Source of the DNA: Caloramator quimbayensis | GTDB taxonomy: Bacteria > Bacillota > Clostridia > Clostridiales > Caloramatoraceae | Assembly (NCBI RefSeq): GCF_900167605.1 | Contig: NZ_FUYH01000024.1 | Coordinates: forward strand, 1 to 39,860 | Direction: 5' to 3' | Length of the DNA stretch: 39,860 nt | Shown here: positions 1-9,068 of the stretch, in pieces | Layout of the letters: every line of letters starts with the position of its first letter | Position numbering within the stretch: the first letter of the stretch is position 1 | Notes under the pieces: model-generated | Seen by the model: only the letters and a program-made list of their open reading frames with translations | What the model was told of the DNA's origin: nothing | Databases searched by the model: none | Position numbers and translations under genes: made by a program

Positions 1-191
1 GGTTCAATCTTCTTAGGCCGTCCTCTTTTATCTCCTTCTTGTTTACCTAAACTTTGATTAAAATCAGCTTTTTCAAGATATTTTATTACTGTTCTGTAAT
101 TATGCCCAGTAACTTTAACAATTTCATTTACTTTTTTCCCTTTACTATAGTACAGCTTTTTGATATTCTTAACTTGAGTCATTGTTAACAT
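1..191 (-). mobile_element. istA: IS21-family transposase IstA, N-terminal part (runs off left edge)
   Basis: Reading the minus strand from ATG at 191 gives about 63 codons, open to the window edge. The start MLTMTQVKNIKKLYYSKGKK is followed by a helix-turn-helix segment (VNEIVKVTGHNYRTVIKYLE) and RGRPKKIEP. This is the typical N-terminus of IstA, the DDE transposase of IS21-type elements: a HTH that binds the IS end, followed by a basic linker. The catalytic core and the helper ATPase IstB would lie left of the window. A second ATG at 182 could also serve as start, but the purine-rich AGAAAGGA lies directly before the first. It is unclear whether the element is intact. Family assignment rests on remembered IstA N-termini. 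Confidence 0.7.
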
Positions 192-197
192 TCCTTT

Positions 198-230
198 CTA
201 CCCCCTTTAGCCTCATCAACTAAAGGGTAG
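198..230. repeat. Inverted repeat in the istA leader
   Basis: CTACCCCCTTTAG (198-210) and CTAAAGGGTAG (220-230) can pair as a stem with a two-base bulge and a nine-base loop. It lies between the istA start and the probable IS21 end (near 250, by the sequence ATGTTGGCAATGAC). It may be a transposase-binding or leader hairpin of the IS. The role is inferred only. Confidence 0.4.
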
Positions 231-236
231 TTTATT

Positions 237-1199
237 TTGAGGATGTTGGCAATGACTTTTTTCCATTTTTTTATTTGTATTTTATTTCTGCAACTCTTTG
301 TATTTATATTTTACACTAAACATCTTCTATCTATATATGTAATTAAAGAGCTTACTGATACTTATAGTATGTCAAGTGTTGCTAAAAGAGTTAATTTATC
401 TATTGATACTATAAAACGCATTTTCAATAATGTTTCTTATCCTTCTGCTACTTCTTTACCTGAAATTATTGCTATCGATGAATTTAAAGGTAATTCTGGT
501 GGTGCAAAATATCACTGTTGTATAGTTGATCCTGTTAATAGAAAAGTCATTGATGTTATTAAAGATAGACAGTTTCATGTCCTATCGGACTACTTTAAAA
601 AAGTTAAAAATCGTGATAACATTGAATTTTTTATTTGTGATATGTGGCAACTTTACATTGATTTAGCTAAAACTTACTTTAAAAATGTCATTATTGTTAT
701 CGATAAATTCCATTACATTAGACATGCTATGTGGGCTGTAGAAGCAGTTAGGAAACGTATACAAAAACAGCTATCTATTAAATTAAGAAAGTACTTTAAA
801 CGAAGTAAAAAACTTATTCTTAAAAGATTTGATCTACTTGATGAGAATTCAAAATTGGCTTTGCAAGTTATGTTTTCTTACAATAGCGATTTAGCTATTG
901 CTCATACATTAAAAGAAAAACTATTAAAAATAATTGAAATTGCCTCTTCTTCTAAAGAAGCCCGCACTTTATTAAAGGAATGGATAAGACTAACACAAAA
1001 TAGTGGTCTTAAAGAATTTGAAAGATGTGCTAATACTTATATTAGGTATTTTAATGAAATAGTGAATTCTTTTGATATACCATATACAAATGCTTGTACT
1101 GAAGGCTTTAATAACAAAATTAAAATTATTAAAAGAAATGCCTTCGGCTTTAAAAGCTTTGATAGATTTAGAAATAGAATTCTTCATTGCTGTAATTAA
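237..1199 (+). pseudogene. ISL3-family transposase, N-terminally truncated
   Basis: From about residue 75 this is a clear ISL3-type DDE transposase. IAIDEFKGNSGGAKYHC holds the first catalytic Asp, FFICDMWQLYIDLAKTYF and VIDKFHYIRHAMWAVEAVRK the central part, and PYTNACTEGFNNKIKIIKRN the last catalytic Glu. SSVAKRVNLSIDTIKRIF is the helix-turn-helix. The family is usually near 400 residues with an N-terminal CxxC zinc finger. Here only 320 codons are open, there is no zinc finger, and the first 30 residues are an odd Phe-rich stretch. The 5' end meets the IS21 fragment, so the apparent start at 237 is probably made by the junction. The C-terminus (RFRNRILHCCN) looks complete, and the right terminal repeat follows at 1287-1311. 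Probably inactive. Confidence 0.85.
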
Positions 1200-1286
1200 A
1201 ATTTTACTTTCCCATATTTTAGCAACCCAACCTATCTTTCTAAAATTACTCTCAAGCAAGAAAGGACAGGCATTCTAATCGAATAC

Positions 1287-1311
1287 CCGCCCCAACTATT
1301 GGCAAAGAGCC
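1287..1311 (+). repeat. Right terminal inverted repeat of the ISL3-type element
   Basis: The end of the element reads CCGCCCCAACTATTGGCAAAG then AGCC. Its reverse complement begins GGCTCTTTGCCAATAGTTGG, the typical GGCTCTTT... end of ISL3-family elements. The following 8 bases, TATATTAA (1312-1319), would be the target duplication, but no left terminal repeat exists in the window to compare it with. Confidence 0.7.
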
Positions 1312-1317
1312 TATATT

Positions 1318-1362
1318 AAAAAAACTCCTTTTAATTTTATCATAAAAATTTAAAAAAAGGAG
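1318..1362 (-). terminator. Terminator of the yhf operon
   Basis: CTCCTTTT (1325-1332) and AAAAGGAG (1355-1362) form the stem. In minus-strand RNA the stem is followed at once by seven U residues. It lies 25 bases beyond the yhfW stop codon. The plus strand also has a T-run after the stem, so it could work both ways and insulate the IS from the operon. Confidence 0.65.
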
Positions 1363-1386
1363 ATTTTTTAATTTATACAAAAATTA

Positions 1387-2616
1387 TCAAGAATATCTAC
1401 TTTTTTTATTTGAATATATTGAATTCAAAAAGGAAACCCCATTTTCGGTAGCTGATACATTAAAATAATCTGCAATTGTAGCCCCAACATCTGATAGAGT
1501 ATTTCTTGTGCCAATATTTACAGGATTTAAATTTTTTCCATACACAAGTATTGGTACATATTCTCTTGTATGATGGGAATGTCCTATAGTAGGATCATTG
1601 CCATGATCAGCCATAACAATCAATCTATCATTATCATTCATAATATCCATGATATATCCTATATATTCATCTGCTATTAAGAGTTTATCTGCATACTTTT
1701 GAATATTTCCTTCATGCCCTGCTAAATCTGTCTCTTGAATATTAGTACAAATAAAACCTGATTTTATATTTTTAAATTTATCTAATGTAATTTCCAAAAC
1801 CTCTTTTGTATCAACACAATGTATGCTTTCTCCATATTCATTGGAAACTATATCTGCTACTTTACCAATAAGACATACATAAATGCCTCTTTTACCTAAA
1901 ATAGTGGGTAATTGTACGTTCGGATTTATACCATATCCAAAATGATGAACTCTATATCCTTTTTTATAAACCCCTGATTTAGGAGCATTTATTCCTATAT
2001 ACTTATTTTCTTTCTCCTCAGCTGCATTCAATATTTCATCTATTGAAATATTTTCTCCACCAAATGCAATTACTCTTGAAACTTTTACATTATTTCTAAC
2101 TATTTTAGCTAATCTTATTAAATCATCATAAGAAAACATATCAAAAGTAGTTGTAATATTATATACTTGTCCTAAATCTGCCTCAATATTATCTGCAATA
2201 GTTACACAACCATTTACTAGAAGAAATTTTATTTTATCTCCTTTATATTCTACACTATAGCCTTGTTTTTTTAATACATTAAAAATCTTATCTATAGATT
2301 TTGAAAAAGGCTCTTCAACTGGAGGTTTAGGTTTTGAACCCATTATTTCTTGGTGACCCAAAAATGTATCTGCCCCTTTATGTAAAAGAGCAGCTCTCCC
2401 ATAAATAGCACTACTATTTTTTTTCATTATACCAATATTTAAGTCTAAAGCATTAATCAATCCGAGTTTTTCTAAATTTTTAAGCCTTAAATTAGGCATA
2501 TTTTTTAATATATTTCCACATGTATTTGAACCGAAATCTTGTGGTCTTACAATTTTGGTATCTTCCATATAACCTATTCCAAAACCATCTAAAATTATAA
2601 CAATAAATCTTCCCAT
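1387..2616 (-). CDS. yhfW: YhfW, phosphopentomutase-like metalloenzyme
   Basis: This is an alkaline-phosphatase-superfamily protein of the DeoB/YhfW type, 409 residues. The metal-binding motifs are in family order: IVIILDGFGIGYM near the N-terminus (Asp10), ADTFLGHQEIMGSKPKP with the Thr that carries phosphate in phosphopentomutase, ETDLAGHEGN, and MADHGNDPTIGHSHHTREYVP near residue 340. Phosphopentomutase interconverts ribose 1- and 5-phosphate using two Mn ions. Whether YhfW acts on pentoses is unknown. As the last gene of a yhf operon beside yhfX, it is called yhfW rather than deoB. There is an upstream purine-rich site (AGGGGATG) and a 7-bp gap from yhfX. Superfamily is certain; substrate is not. 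Confidence 0.88.
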   Translation of the reverse strand: MGRFIVIILDGFGIGYMEDTKIVRPQDFGSNTCGNILKNMPNLRLKNLEKLGLINALDLNIGIMKKNSSAIYGRAALLHKGADTFLGHQEIMGSKPKPPVEEPFSKSIDKIFNVLKKQGYSVEYKGDKIKFLLVNGCVTIADNIEADLGQVYNITTTFDMFSYDDLIRLAKIVRNNVKVSRVIAFGGENISIDEILNAAEEKENKYIGINAPKSGVYKKGYRVHHFGYGINPNVQLPTILGKRGIYVCLIGKVADIVSNEYGESIHCVDTKEVLEITLDKFKNIKSGFICTNIQETDLAGHEGNIQKYADKLLIADEYIGYIMDIMNDNDRLIVMADHGNDPTIGHSHHTREYVPILVYGKNLNPVNIGTRNTLSDVGATIADYFNVSATENGVSFLNSIYSNKKSRYS

Positions 2617-2623
2617 TATATAA

Positions 2624-3787
2624 TCATCCCCTTATGTATCTTCCAAGGCTGTCATAAATGCCTATTATTTTAGGATTATTGCTTTGTATCCCCTGAACAA
2701 CAGCAACATTACTTCTTGTTATAAATATTTGTGTCCTATATGAAAAAATAACTGTATCACCAATAGGTGCATTTCCTAAAAGAGCAAAATAATAATCAAT
2801 ATTTTCCATACTCATAGTTTCAACCTTTAATTTATTCATTTTTTCAACACTTTTACCCACTAGAGCATTTTTTATATTAGATCTCCTATAATAACCTCCC
2901 CCATAGCAAAAACACTGATTTTTTAAATTATGAGATATTTCACTTACATATACTATAGCTGGAATTTCTACTTCATCTTTTACTGCGTGTAAAGGTGTAG
3001 TTCCTGTTAAAGCATGTCCAGGTTCACCATGTGTACCTCCGTTTTCCCATATTTTTTTTATACTAGCTACACATGTAGCAGAAGGCATATTCATCTGTTG
3101 TATTTTTATATTTAAGTTTTTTTCAAGTAAGTCCTTTGCTTTTATAAGTGTATCTACATTTTTGGTCTTTTTTATATTATTTGTTTCCTTTGAATATAAA
3201 AAACAAGGAAAAGATGTCAGCCCATATATGTTAATATTAGGTAATTCATTTATTTTTATCGCTGATTCTATTAGATTATCCAGTAAAAAGCCTCCATACT
3301 GTGATGGATATAAAATATCATCTTTATCAATTACTCTAAGCATAATATTTTGTTTAATTCCAAATTTATTAGCAACATTTGAAATTTCTCTTGCTTTTTC
3401 AATACTATATACTGTTATTACCTCTGGTTTTTTTGATATTATATATTCGATTTTATTTGAAGGTATTTGTACCAAATGACCAACATGCGAAAGTTTAACC
3501 CCACTTTCATACAATATTTCAGCTTCTTTAAAATCTACAGCTACTGCTCCTTCATATCCAAGATACATAAGTTCCTTTGATATATATGGATTTCTTCCAA
3601 TTTGTTTTGTCATAAAATATAACTTTATATTATATTTATCTGCCTCTTTCTTGATATTTTCAGCATTTTTCATAATTACATCAAGATCTAATAAATATGT
3701 ATCTGGATCTATTAATCCTTTTTGATGTAGATAAAAAGCAGTTTCGATTAATTTTGGATTTCTACGTAAAACCATATCTAAAAACAT
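2624..3787 (-). CDS. yhfX: YhfX, alanine-racemase-like PLP enzyme
   Basis: This is a fold-type III PLP protein of 387 residues, close to the family length. The likely PLP lysine is in LYFMTKQIGRNPYI (near residue 62), following DTYLLDLDVIMKNAENI. The beta-barrel continues through GLTSFPCFL, and the C-terminal domain begins near GEPGHALTGTTPLHA. The N-terminus MFLDMVLRRNPKLIETA resembles that of E. coli YhfX, which supports the ATG at 3787, preceded by AAGAGGTGTTAAT. The family has no proven reaction. Racemisation or decarboxylation of an amino acid is inferred from the fold. It sits 17 bp after yhfS, so one operon encodes two unrelated PLP enzymes. Confidence 0.88.
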   Translation of the reverse strand: MFLDMVLRRNPKLIETAFYLHQKGLIDPDTYLLDLDVIMKNAENIKKEADKYNIKLYFMTKQIGRNPYISKELMYLGYEGAVAVDFKEAEILYESGVKLSHVGHLVQIPSNKIEYIISKKPEVITVYSIEKAREISNVANKFGIKQNIMLRVIDKDDILYPSQYGGFLLDNLIESAIKINELPNINIYGLTSFPCFLYSKETNNIKKTKNVDTLIKAKDLLEKNLNIKIQQMNMPSATCVASIKKIWENGGTHGEPGHALTGTTPLHAVKDEVEIPAIVYVSEISHNLKNQCFCYGGGYYRRSNIKNALVGKSVEKMNKLKVETMSMENIDYYFALLGNAPIGDTVIFSYRTQIFITRSNVAVVQGIQSNNPKIIGIYDSLGRYIRG

Positions 3788-3804
3788 ATTAACACCTCTT
3801 AAAA

Positions 3805-4899
3805 TTAATAGCCTATTGCTTTAATTGCATCTTTTAATATTCTAATTATTGTATCTACTCCACATCTCATAGGATTAATTCTAATCATTCTATCTTCTAA
3901 ATGAGGATCTGATTCTCTAAATGTACCTGAAATTCTATAAATCATCGGAACAAACTCATATTTTGATTCTGCACCTATTGGGTTTGGGGCTGCACCTAAT
4001 TTATTAGTTTCTTTTAAAATATCCTTTGCAATATTTTCATCAAATTCAACAATTACTACTCTTGATTGTGCATTTGCAATAAAAGCCCGTTTTACTTTTT
4101 TCACTTCTCCAGCATTAAGCCTTTGCATTAATTCTTCACAAACCTGTGCTTGAATAGCTAACTGAACTGGTGCATATATAAGACCTCTTAAAGCTTCAAG
4201 AGCCTCAAATCCTTGTACCTGAGACCCTCCTGAATAATTAAAATCTATTATTTTATCAATATATTCTTTCTTACCTAAAACACATCCTATACCTTCTGGG
4301 CCTAAAAGTTTAAACATTGAAAATGTAGATAAATCTGCACCGTTTTGTACTCCAATTTTTCTGACTTTCATAACAGCATAATTATCATCTGTTATAATTG
4401 GTATATCCTTAATACTTTTAATTTTTTGTATAACATCTTTTATATTGTATTTATCATCAATTTTCTGTCTTGTATATTGAATTAATGCTGCATCTATTTT
4501 ATTTACTTCAATTACCTTTTGTATATTTTCCATATTATTAAAATCAGCTTTAATTACATTTGTTCCCATAGATTGAATTGTAATTTTTGTTGTAGGGTAT
4601 AACGGTGCATCATGTACTAAAAGATTATCATTAGATTTTAATATACTCATAATACTATATCTTAAAGCTCCAGTACCTGCTCCTCTTACAAGTACTGCCT
4701 TTTCTACACCAAAAAAATCTGCTAAAGTTTCTTCTACTTTAAAAGTTGTTTTTGGTTTATTAAGACCATTAATAACTCCTAAATCTCCTAAAGATAATAC
4801 TTCACTTCCTTGAAAATGTCTTGTTACAGTATCAACTAATTCAAATTGAATTTTTTTTGCTTCATCTAAGCTCATAGCTTCTAACGGATATGTATTCAT
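3805..4899 (-). CDS. yhfS: YhfS, aminotransferase-like PLP enzyme
   Basis: This is a fold-type I PLP enzyme of about 364 residues. Visible motifs are the glycine-rich cofactor site VLVRGAGTGALRYSIMSIL, the Asp-containing IITDDNYAVMKV, and the Schiff-base lysine in FSMFKLLGPEGIGCVLGKK. I chose ATG at 4899 (MNTYPLEAMSLDEAKK) because GGAGTGAT lies five bases upstream. The longer reading frame from 4956 would overlap the php stop and lacks a good site. Members of this family neighbour php, yhfX and yhfW in E. coli, with no established substrate. An aminotransferase, lyase or desulfurase-like reaction are all possible. Confidence 0.87.
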   Translation of the reverse strand: MNTYPLEAMSLDEAKKIQFELVDTVTRHFQGSEVLSLGDLGVINGLNKPKTTFKVEETLADFFGVEKAVLVRGAGTGALRYSIMSILKSNDNLLVHDAPLYPTTKITIQSMGTNVIKADFNNMENIQKVIEVNKIDAALIQYTRQKIDDKYNIKDVIQKIKSIKDIPIITDDNYAVMKVRKIGVQNGADLSTFSMFKLLGPEGIGCVLGKKEYIDKIIDFNYSGGSQVQGFEALEALRGLIYAPVQLAIQAQVCEELMQRLNAGEVKKVKRAFIANAQSRVVIVEFDENIAKDILKETNKLGAAPNPIGAESKYEFVPMIYRISGTFRESDPHLEDRMIRINPMRCGVDTIIRILKDAIKAIGY

Positions 4900-4921
4900 A
4901 GTATCACTCCATTTCAATTCT

Positions 4922-5794
4922 TCAACTAAAGAATATTCTTTCTGCATTGTTAACAAGCATATTTTCTATATCTTCTTGTTTTATACCTACTTGCTGTAGT
5001 TTAGGAATAAAATTTTCTAATAAATATGAATATCCTATTCCTCCTTTAAATTTAAGATGAGATTTTCTAGTTATATCCATTGATAATAGTATTTTATTTG
5101 ATAGATTTTGCTTACATAAGTTTTGAATCAATTCAATTCTTTTTTCATCCTTTTGATAATTAATTTTCCCAACAGTGTCAAAAGCTATATTTACACCACT
5201 CTCTATAAGTCTTAAAATATAATCCAAGTCACCACTTAAATCCACATGGCTAATTACTATTTTCCCCATATTGGCTCCATATTCTTTAAAAATTTTAACC
5301 TGCTCAAGACCTAATTTACCCAAAGTTGTATGAGTTACTATTGGAGCTCCTGTATCAATATGTGCTCTAGCAGATGCCTTAAATACTTTTTCTTCCATTG
5401 GGAATATACCATCCTTACTTGTACCTATCTCTCCTATTACCTTAGCTTTTATTTTAGTATCTTCTATACCAAACAAAATTTCTTTTATCATAATTAAAGA
5501 AAGCTCCCTTTCATTAAGTTCGTAGACTTCTAATGGTAAAAAAGGTTCTTTATAATAACCTGTTGAACAATATATTTCAATATTAGTTTTATATGCAACA
5601 TCTTCAACGTATCTTACATTCCTACCCATTCCTTTATTTGTAACATCAATTATTTTATTTACTCCCAATTTTTTTAATTCATTTAATTCTCTTATAGTTT
5701 CTTCTTTAACATCAAGTCTACAATCTAAATCATTTTTGCCTTTTGAAAGATCAATAGTAATATGTTCATGAGGATAAATAATTCCATTTATCAT
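4922..5794 (-). CDS. php: Php, phosphotriesterase-family hydrolase
   Basis: This is an amidohydrolase-superfamily TIM barrel of 290 residues, the usual length for Php. The N-terminal HxH metal motif is in IIYPHEHITIDLSKG. KVIGEIGTSKDG holds the acidic residue at the bridging-ligand strand, PIVTHTTLGKLG and IVISHVDLSGDLDY supply the two later His residues, and LLSMDITRKSHLKF the final Asp. Start ATG at 5794 follows AGAGGTGAATGAA and lies one base past the amidase stop (TGA-A-ATG), so translation is probably coupled. The longer frame from 5830 would overlap the amidase gene. E. coli Php has no established natural substrate; lactonase or phosphodiester hydrolysis are the usual family activities. 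Confidence 0.9.
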   Translation of the reverse strand: MINGIIYPHEHITIDLSKGKNDLDCRLDVKEETIRELNELKKLGVNKIIDVTNKGMGRNVRYVEDVAYKTNIEIYCSTGYYKEPFLPLEVYELNERELSLIMIKEILFGIEDTKIKAKVIGEIGTSKDGIFPMEEKVFKASARAHIDTGAPIVTHTTLGKLGLEQVKIFKEYGANMGKIVISHVDLSGDLDYILRLIESGVNIAFDTVGKINYQKDEKRIELIQNLCKQNLSNKILLSMDITRKSHLKFKGGIGYSYLLENFIPKLQQVGIKQEDIENMLVNNAERIFFS

Positions 5795-5795
5795 T

Positions 5796-6926
5796 TCATT
5801 CACCTCTATCCTTTGAAAAAATAAACTCATTTTTTCTTCTCATATTTGAATACATAAAATAATCGTAATAAAGGTTTGGCAATCTATATAAATCTAATAT
5901 TTTCCTTGCTAGAGTAAATAATTTAAACCCATTTTCTATTCCACTTTTAGTAAGCATAACTATACCTGATGCTATATCTTGATTAGGAATAGTAGTTGCA
6001 GTAGCATTTACCATATTAGCTATTTTTAACATATATTTGCCACTCAAACATTGAATATTAAATGCATCGTCTCCCATAACTCCAAAAACAGAATCTCCAA
6101 AACCTCTATAATCAACGGGACCTTCATAAGTTATTAAAACATCATATTTATCTAACAATTTATCTATTCTTTCAATAGATTCATTTCTTTTTTTAAAATT
6201 AGGAAATTTATCACTCTTAACATCTATTCCTATATTTTTTAAATATCTTGCAGTTTTTTGTAATTTATCTACCATATCAATTCCTTGAGGCAATATAATA
6301 TTTTGTTTTTCCGGAACAGCAACCTTTAAAAATTCTACACTTCCATTTATAATATATTGTTCATCTGTTAAACAAAGCATATCCATAATACAATTGATTG
6401 CCAAATCAAAAGAATGACTTATAACTCCTATTCCAGGTATAAAAAATATATCATCTGTAGATTTTTTTATATTGTCATTTTCAGCTTTAAGTCCCATGCC
6501 TTTTGCTAAAACTGAAAAAAGATTAAGACTTAATGCGGGTCCTAAGACTGACCCACCCCCATCAGTACCAATGCCTACATCATTTATTCCATATAATACA
6601 TTAATAGCTGTAGAACTTGAAGATCCTGTCATTAACTTTCCAGTAATAGGATTAATTAATTCAATATCTATTGCTCTTCCTCCATCACTCATTTTATCTA
6701 TGGTATGCCAAACATACTTATTTTCCTTTAATAGATTGCTTATATATTTCCTTGGTATAGCATTAGTATTTTTAACTCCAAAACTTATAAAATTTTTATT
6801 CTCTTTTACAATTTCATAAGCATCAAGTATTGCATCTTCATTTATATGCTCTACAGTAATATTTAATAATTTATATGCTTTTAATGAAGCTTTAGATAAA
6901 TTTAATAACCTTTTGTCAAACTTCAT
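5796..6926 (-). CDS. Amidase-signature-family protein in the yhf operon
   Basis: This 376-residue protein has a recognisable amidase signature. A Lys in FGVKNTNAIPRKY (Lys52) is followed by TGSSSSTAINVLYG (Ser102-105) and GIGTDGGGSVLGPALSLN (Ser126). These correspond to the Lys/cis-Ser/Ser triad of enzymes that hydrolyse amide bonds. The usual GSSGGS is changed to GSSSST, and the protein is shorter than typical 450-500-residue amidases, so it is a divergent branch. It has no signal peptide. It is placed between yhfT and php with near-overlapping stop/start to php. It is not part of the E. coli yhf cluster as I know it, so it may be a lineage-specific addition that shows the pathway handles an amide. 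Function inferred. Confidence 0.75.
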   Translation of the reverse strand: MKFDKRLLNLSKASLKAYKLLNITVEHINEDAILDAYEIVKENKNFISFGVKNTNAIPRKYISNLLKENKYVWHTIDKMSDGGRAIDIELINPITGKLMTGSSSSTAINVLYGINDVGIGTDGGGSVLGPALSLNLFSVLAKGMGLKAENDNIKKSTDDIFFIPGIGVISHSFDLAINCIMDMLCLTDEQYIINGSVEFLKVAVPEKQNIILPQGIDMVDKLQKTARYLKNIGIDVKSDKFPNFKKRNESIERIDKLLDKYDVLITYEGPVDYRGFGDSVFGVMGDDAFNIQCLSGKYMLKIANMVNATATTIPNQDIASGIVMLTKSGIENGFKLFTLARKILDLYRLPNLYYDYFMYSNMRRKNEFIFSKDRGE

Positions 6927-6993
6927 AATATAACACCCTTTTTAAATCAAGTGTGTCATTACAAAAATTATAATGACACACTTTGTAAGTTTG

Positions 6994-8289
6994 TTATTTA
7001 ACAGCTGTTGGAAGATATAATCCTATTAAGTATAACATGTTTATAAGTATACCTACAAAAATTGCTCCAACAGGTCCTACTGCCATATCTACTATTGGCT
7101 TTTTAGATAATTTATTTAAAACATATAACCCTACAACTATAAAGAATCCTACTCCAGGAGCCATAGCATTTGCAGCCATCATCCCACCTATTAAAAGAGC
7201 AATCTCTAATATTTTTGACATAGCTGTTCTTATATTATCACCACATTTTTTCATTCCTGGGAATTTATCTAGGAATTTAGCTATTACATCAAGAAGCATA
7301 ACTTCAAGAGTTATAATAATTGCACCTACAATAAAAGCTATAAATGGATTTTTAATCAAAAGTCCAGCAACAAAGACAAAAGTCATTCCTGCAGGCCCAT
7401 AAACCCCTGTAGCTATTGCTGTAGTAGCAACTAATGGAATAAACCCTATTCCTCTTGCTAATGCTGTTAATGCTGCTTCAACATTTTTACCTTTAGAAAG
7501 TAAATTTAAAGAAATTGGATCACCTGCTATTAAAGACATGCTTGTACCAGCTGCAATTAATCCTCCCATAATTGCAAGATAAGGAATATTAAGTTTAATT
7601 TTCTTTACTCTATCACTAAACAATGATACCAAATTTACTGTTTGATGTTCATTAATATCAGCTTTTTCTCTAACAGCATAAATTATCATAATAATCATTC
7701 CTGTTAAAAGAGCCATTCCTTCAGGATTTAAACTCACCTTAGCTGTGCCTATTTTAAATATTCCATAATATTGAACTATCTGTCTTACAATAAAAGATGC
7801 AGCTAATGTAAAGATACCATTTTTAACTCCATATTGATATGCAACTACCAATGCTGGAAATGTTGCAAAAGAAGCCACAATAGGAGTACCTACTTGTCCT
7901 AATTGAGGTAAAAAGTCAACAGGTAACATTTTAAATGCATCAACTATAAATTTTAAACCAATAACAAGTCCTAATCCATAAAGAGCTCCTATTATTCCAG
8001 AAATTATCATACCAATTTTACCTTCTGGTGACCATATTCCTATAATATCTGTTCCAAGTAAAATACTATGTATAAGAATAATACTTGCAGCTATTGATAC
8101 AGGTATTCCAAAACCAATTACAAGACCAAAACTTAATGCGAAACTTGTTGCTACTAAAGCTTTCTTGTCCATTCTTCCTTCCAAATATTCTGGCATTATA
8201 GGTCTTAAGCCGTCATTAAATACTGCCACACCTTTATTTGCAAGAATTGCAGCAAGAGCACCTATTAAGGCTACAATAATATACTTCAT
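6994..8289 (-). CDS. yhfT: YhfT, multi-pass membrane protein (putative transporter)
   Basis: This 431-residue, very hydrophobic protein has about 11-12 predicted membrane segments, starting with MKYIIVALIGALAAILANKG and ending with MLYLIGLYLPTAVK. Its length and the conserved FNDGLRPIMPEYLEGRM loop after the first helix match E. coli YhfT. It lies directly after yhfU (18 bp) and before the amidase gene. Transport of the operon's substrate or product is the natural inference, but no transport has been shown and there is no ATPase in the operon. RBS AAGGGGGATTTTAT precedes the ATG. Confidence 0.85.
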   Translation of the reverse strand: MKYIIVALIGALAAILANKGVAVFNDGLRPIMPEYLEGRMDKKALVATSFALSFGLVIGFGIPVSIAASIILIHSILLGTDIIGIWSPEGKIGMIISGIIGALYGLGLVIGLKFIVDAFKMLPVDFLPQLGQVGTPIVASFATFPALVVAYQYGVKNGIFTLAASFIVRQIVQYYGIFKIGTAKVSLNPEGMALLTGMIIMIIYAVREKADINEHQTVNLVSLFSDRVKKIKLNIPYLAIMGGLIAAGTSMSLIAGDPISLNLLSKGKNVEAALTALARGIGFIPLVATTAIATGVYGPAGMTFVFVAGLLIKNPFIAFIVGAIIITLEVMLLDVIAKFLDKFPGMKKCGDNIRTAMSKILEIALLIGGMMAANAMAPGVGFFIVVGLYVLNKLSKKPIVDMAVGPVGAIFVGILINMLYLIGLYLPTAVK

Positions 8290-8307
8290 ATAAAATCCCC
8301 CTTATAT

Positions 8308-8670
8308 TTATTTATTTAATATTTTTTTCATAATAACAGGTATAACCTGTTCAGCATGCTGAGGTGTAAATCCAAAAGCCTTTTTACCATTTTCAATTTC
8401 CTTTTTTATTTCTTCATCGCTTTTTATATTCCCTGGCATAGAAACTGTAGCACATAGCGGTAATCCTAGTAAAGCAATTGCCATGGCTAATGCTCCTCCA
8501 CCACCAGTATTACATGCACCAAAATAATAATCTGCATTATCAGTTTTTATTGCCATAGCAGCTTCAATATCTGATTTAATTTCAACTTTAACATTATCAC
8601 CTCCAATCTCTCTTATTAAATTTGCAATTCTCTCTTTATCAATCTGTCCCCCTACAACAATTCTTATCAA
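8308..8670 (-). CDS. yhfU: YhfU, small DUF2620-type protein
   Basis: This small soluble protein of 120 residues contains ADYYFGACNTGGGGALAMAIA and an ending (FGFTPQHAEQVIPVIMKKI) that parallels E. coli YhfU (DUF2620). The glycine-rich CNTGGGGA loop suggests a phosphate- or nucleotide-binding turn, which is inferred. I place the start at TTG 8670 (IRIVVGGQIDKERI) because AAGGGAGGG lies six bases upstream. The longer ATG frame from 8712 would overlap yhfY and has no site. It is always beside yhfT in known clusters, so the two may work together. Confidence 0.83.
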   Translation of the reverse strand: MIRIVVGGQIDKERIANLIREIGGDNVKVEIKSDIEAAMAIKTDNADYYFGACNTGGGGALAMAIALLGLPLCATVSMPGNIKSDEEIKKEIENGKKAFGFTPQHAEQVIPVIMKKILNK

Positions 8671-8692
8671 AAATAACCCTCCCTTAATTAAT

Positions 8693-9046
8693 TTATTTTT
8701 CAAGTAATGCACATAAATGCATTACGATATAAACTTTTTCATTAAAAGGTATTAAAACATTTATTAGATTTTCTATATTATTAACTATATCTTCAGATAT
8801 TTTATAAAACTTATTATCCTTAACCTGTGAAAATATTTCTTTATCCAATTGGTTTATAATTTCTCCTTTTTTTATTCTTTGAAGGGCAATAGATAGATGA
8901 GTAACTAACATAGCTCCATTTTCTTCTGTAAGTTCAATATTATATTCTTCTTTCATCATAAAAATTATTTTATTAACATTTGTAAAAACTTCTTCATCAA
9001 TTTGTCCTGCCTCTTTTAGAATCATCAACCTGTCCTCTAATTGCAT
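8693..9046 (-). CDS. yhfY: YhfY, PRD-domain protein
   Basis: At 117 residues this is a single PTS-regulation-domain (PRD) fold. It has the two spaced histidines expected of PRDs, in MLVTHLSIALQRIKKGE and KVYIVMHLCALLEK, the last at the very C-terminus. PRDs in transcription regulators are phosphorylated by HPr or EIIB. Here there is no DNA-binding or EII domain, so the protein probably modulates a partner, possibly YhfZ (inferred). The start at 9046 has AAAGGAGAATTTTA. It is the first gene after a likely promoter/operator at 9069-9100. Confidence 0.82.
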   Translation of the reverse strand: MQLEDRLMILKEAGQIDEEVFTNVNKIIFMMKEEYNIELTEENGAMLVTHLSIALQRIKKGEIINQLDKEIFSQVKDNKFYKISEDIVNNIENLINVLIPFNEKVYIVMHLCALLEK

Positions 9047-9068
9047 TAAAATTCTCCTTTCTACCTCT

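Noticed and set aside
1387-2616. deoB (true phosphopentomutase)
   Set aside because: Motifs are shared, but the gene is the last member of a yhf operon beside yhfX, so YhfW is the better label; pentose activity is unproven.
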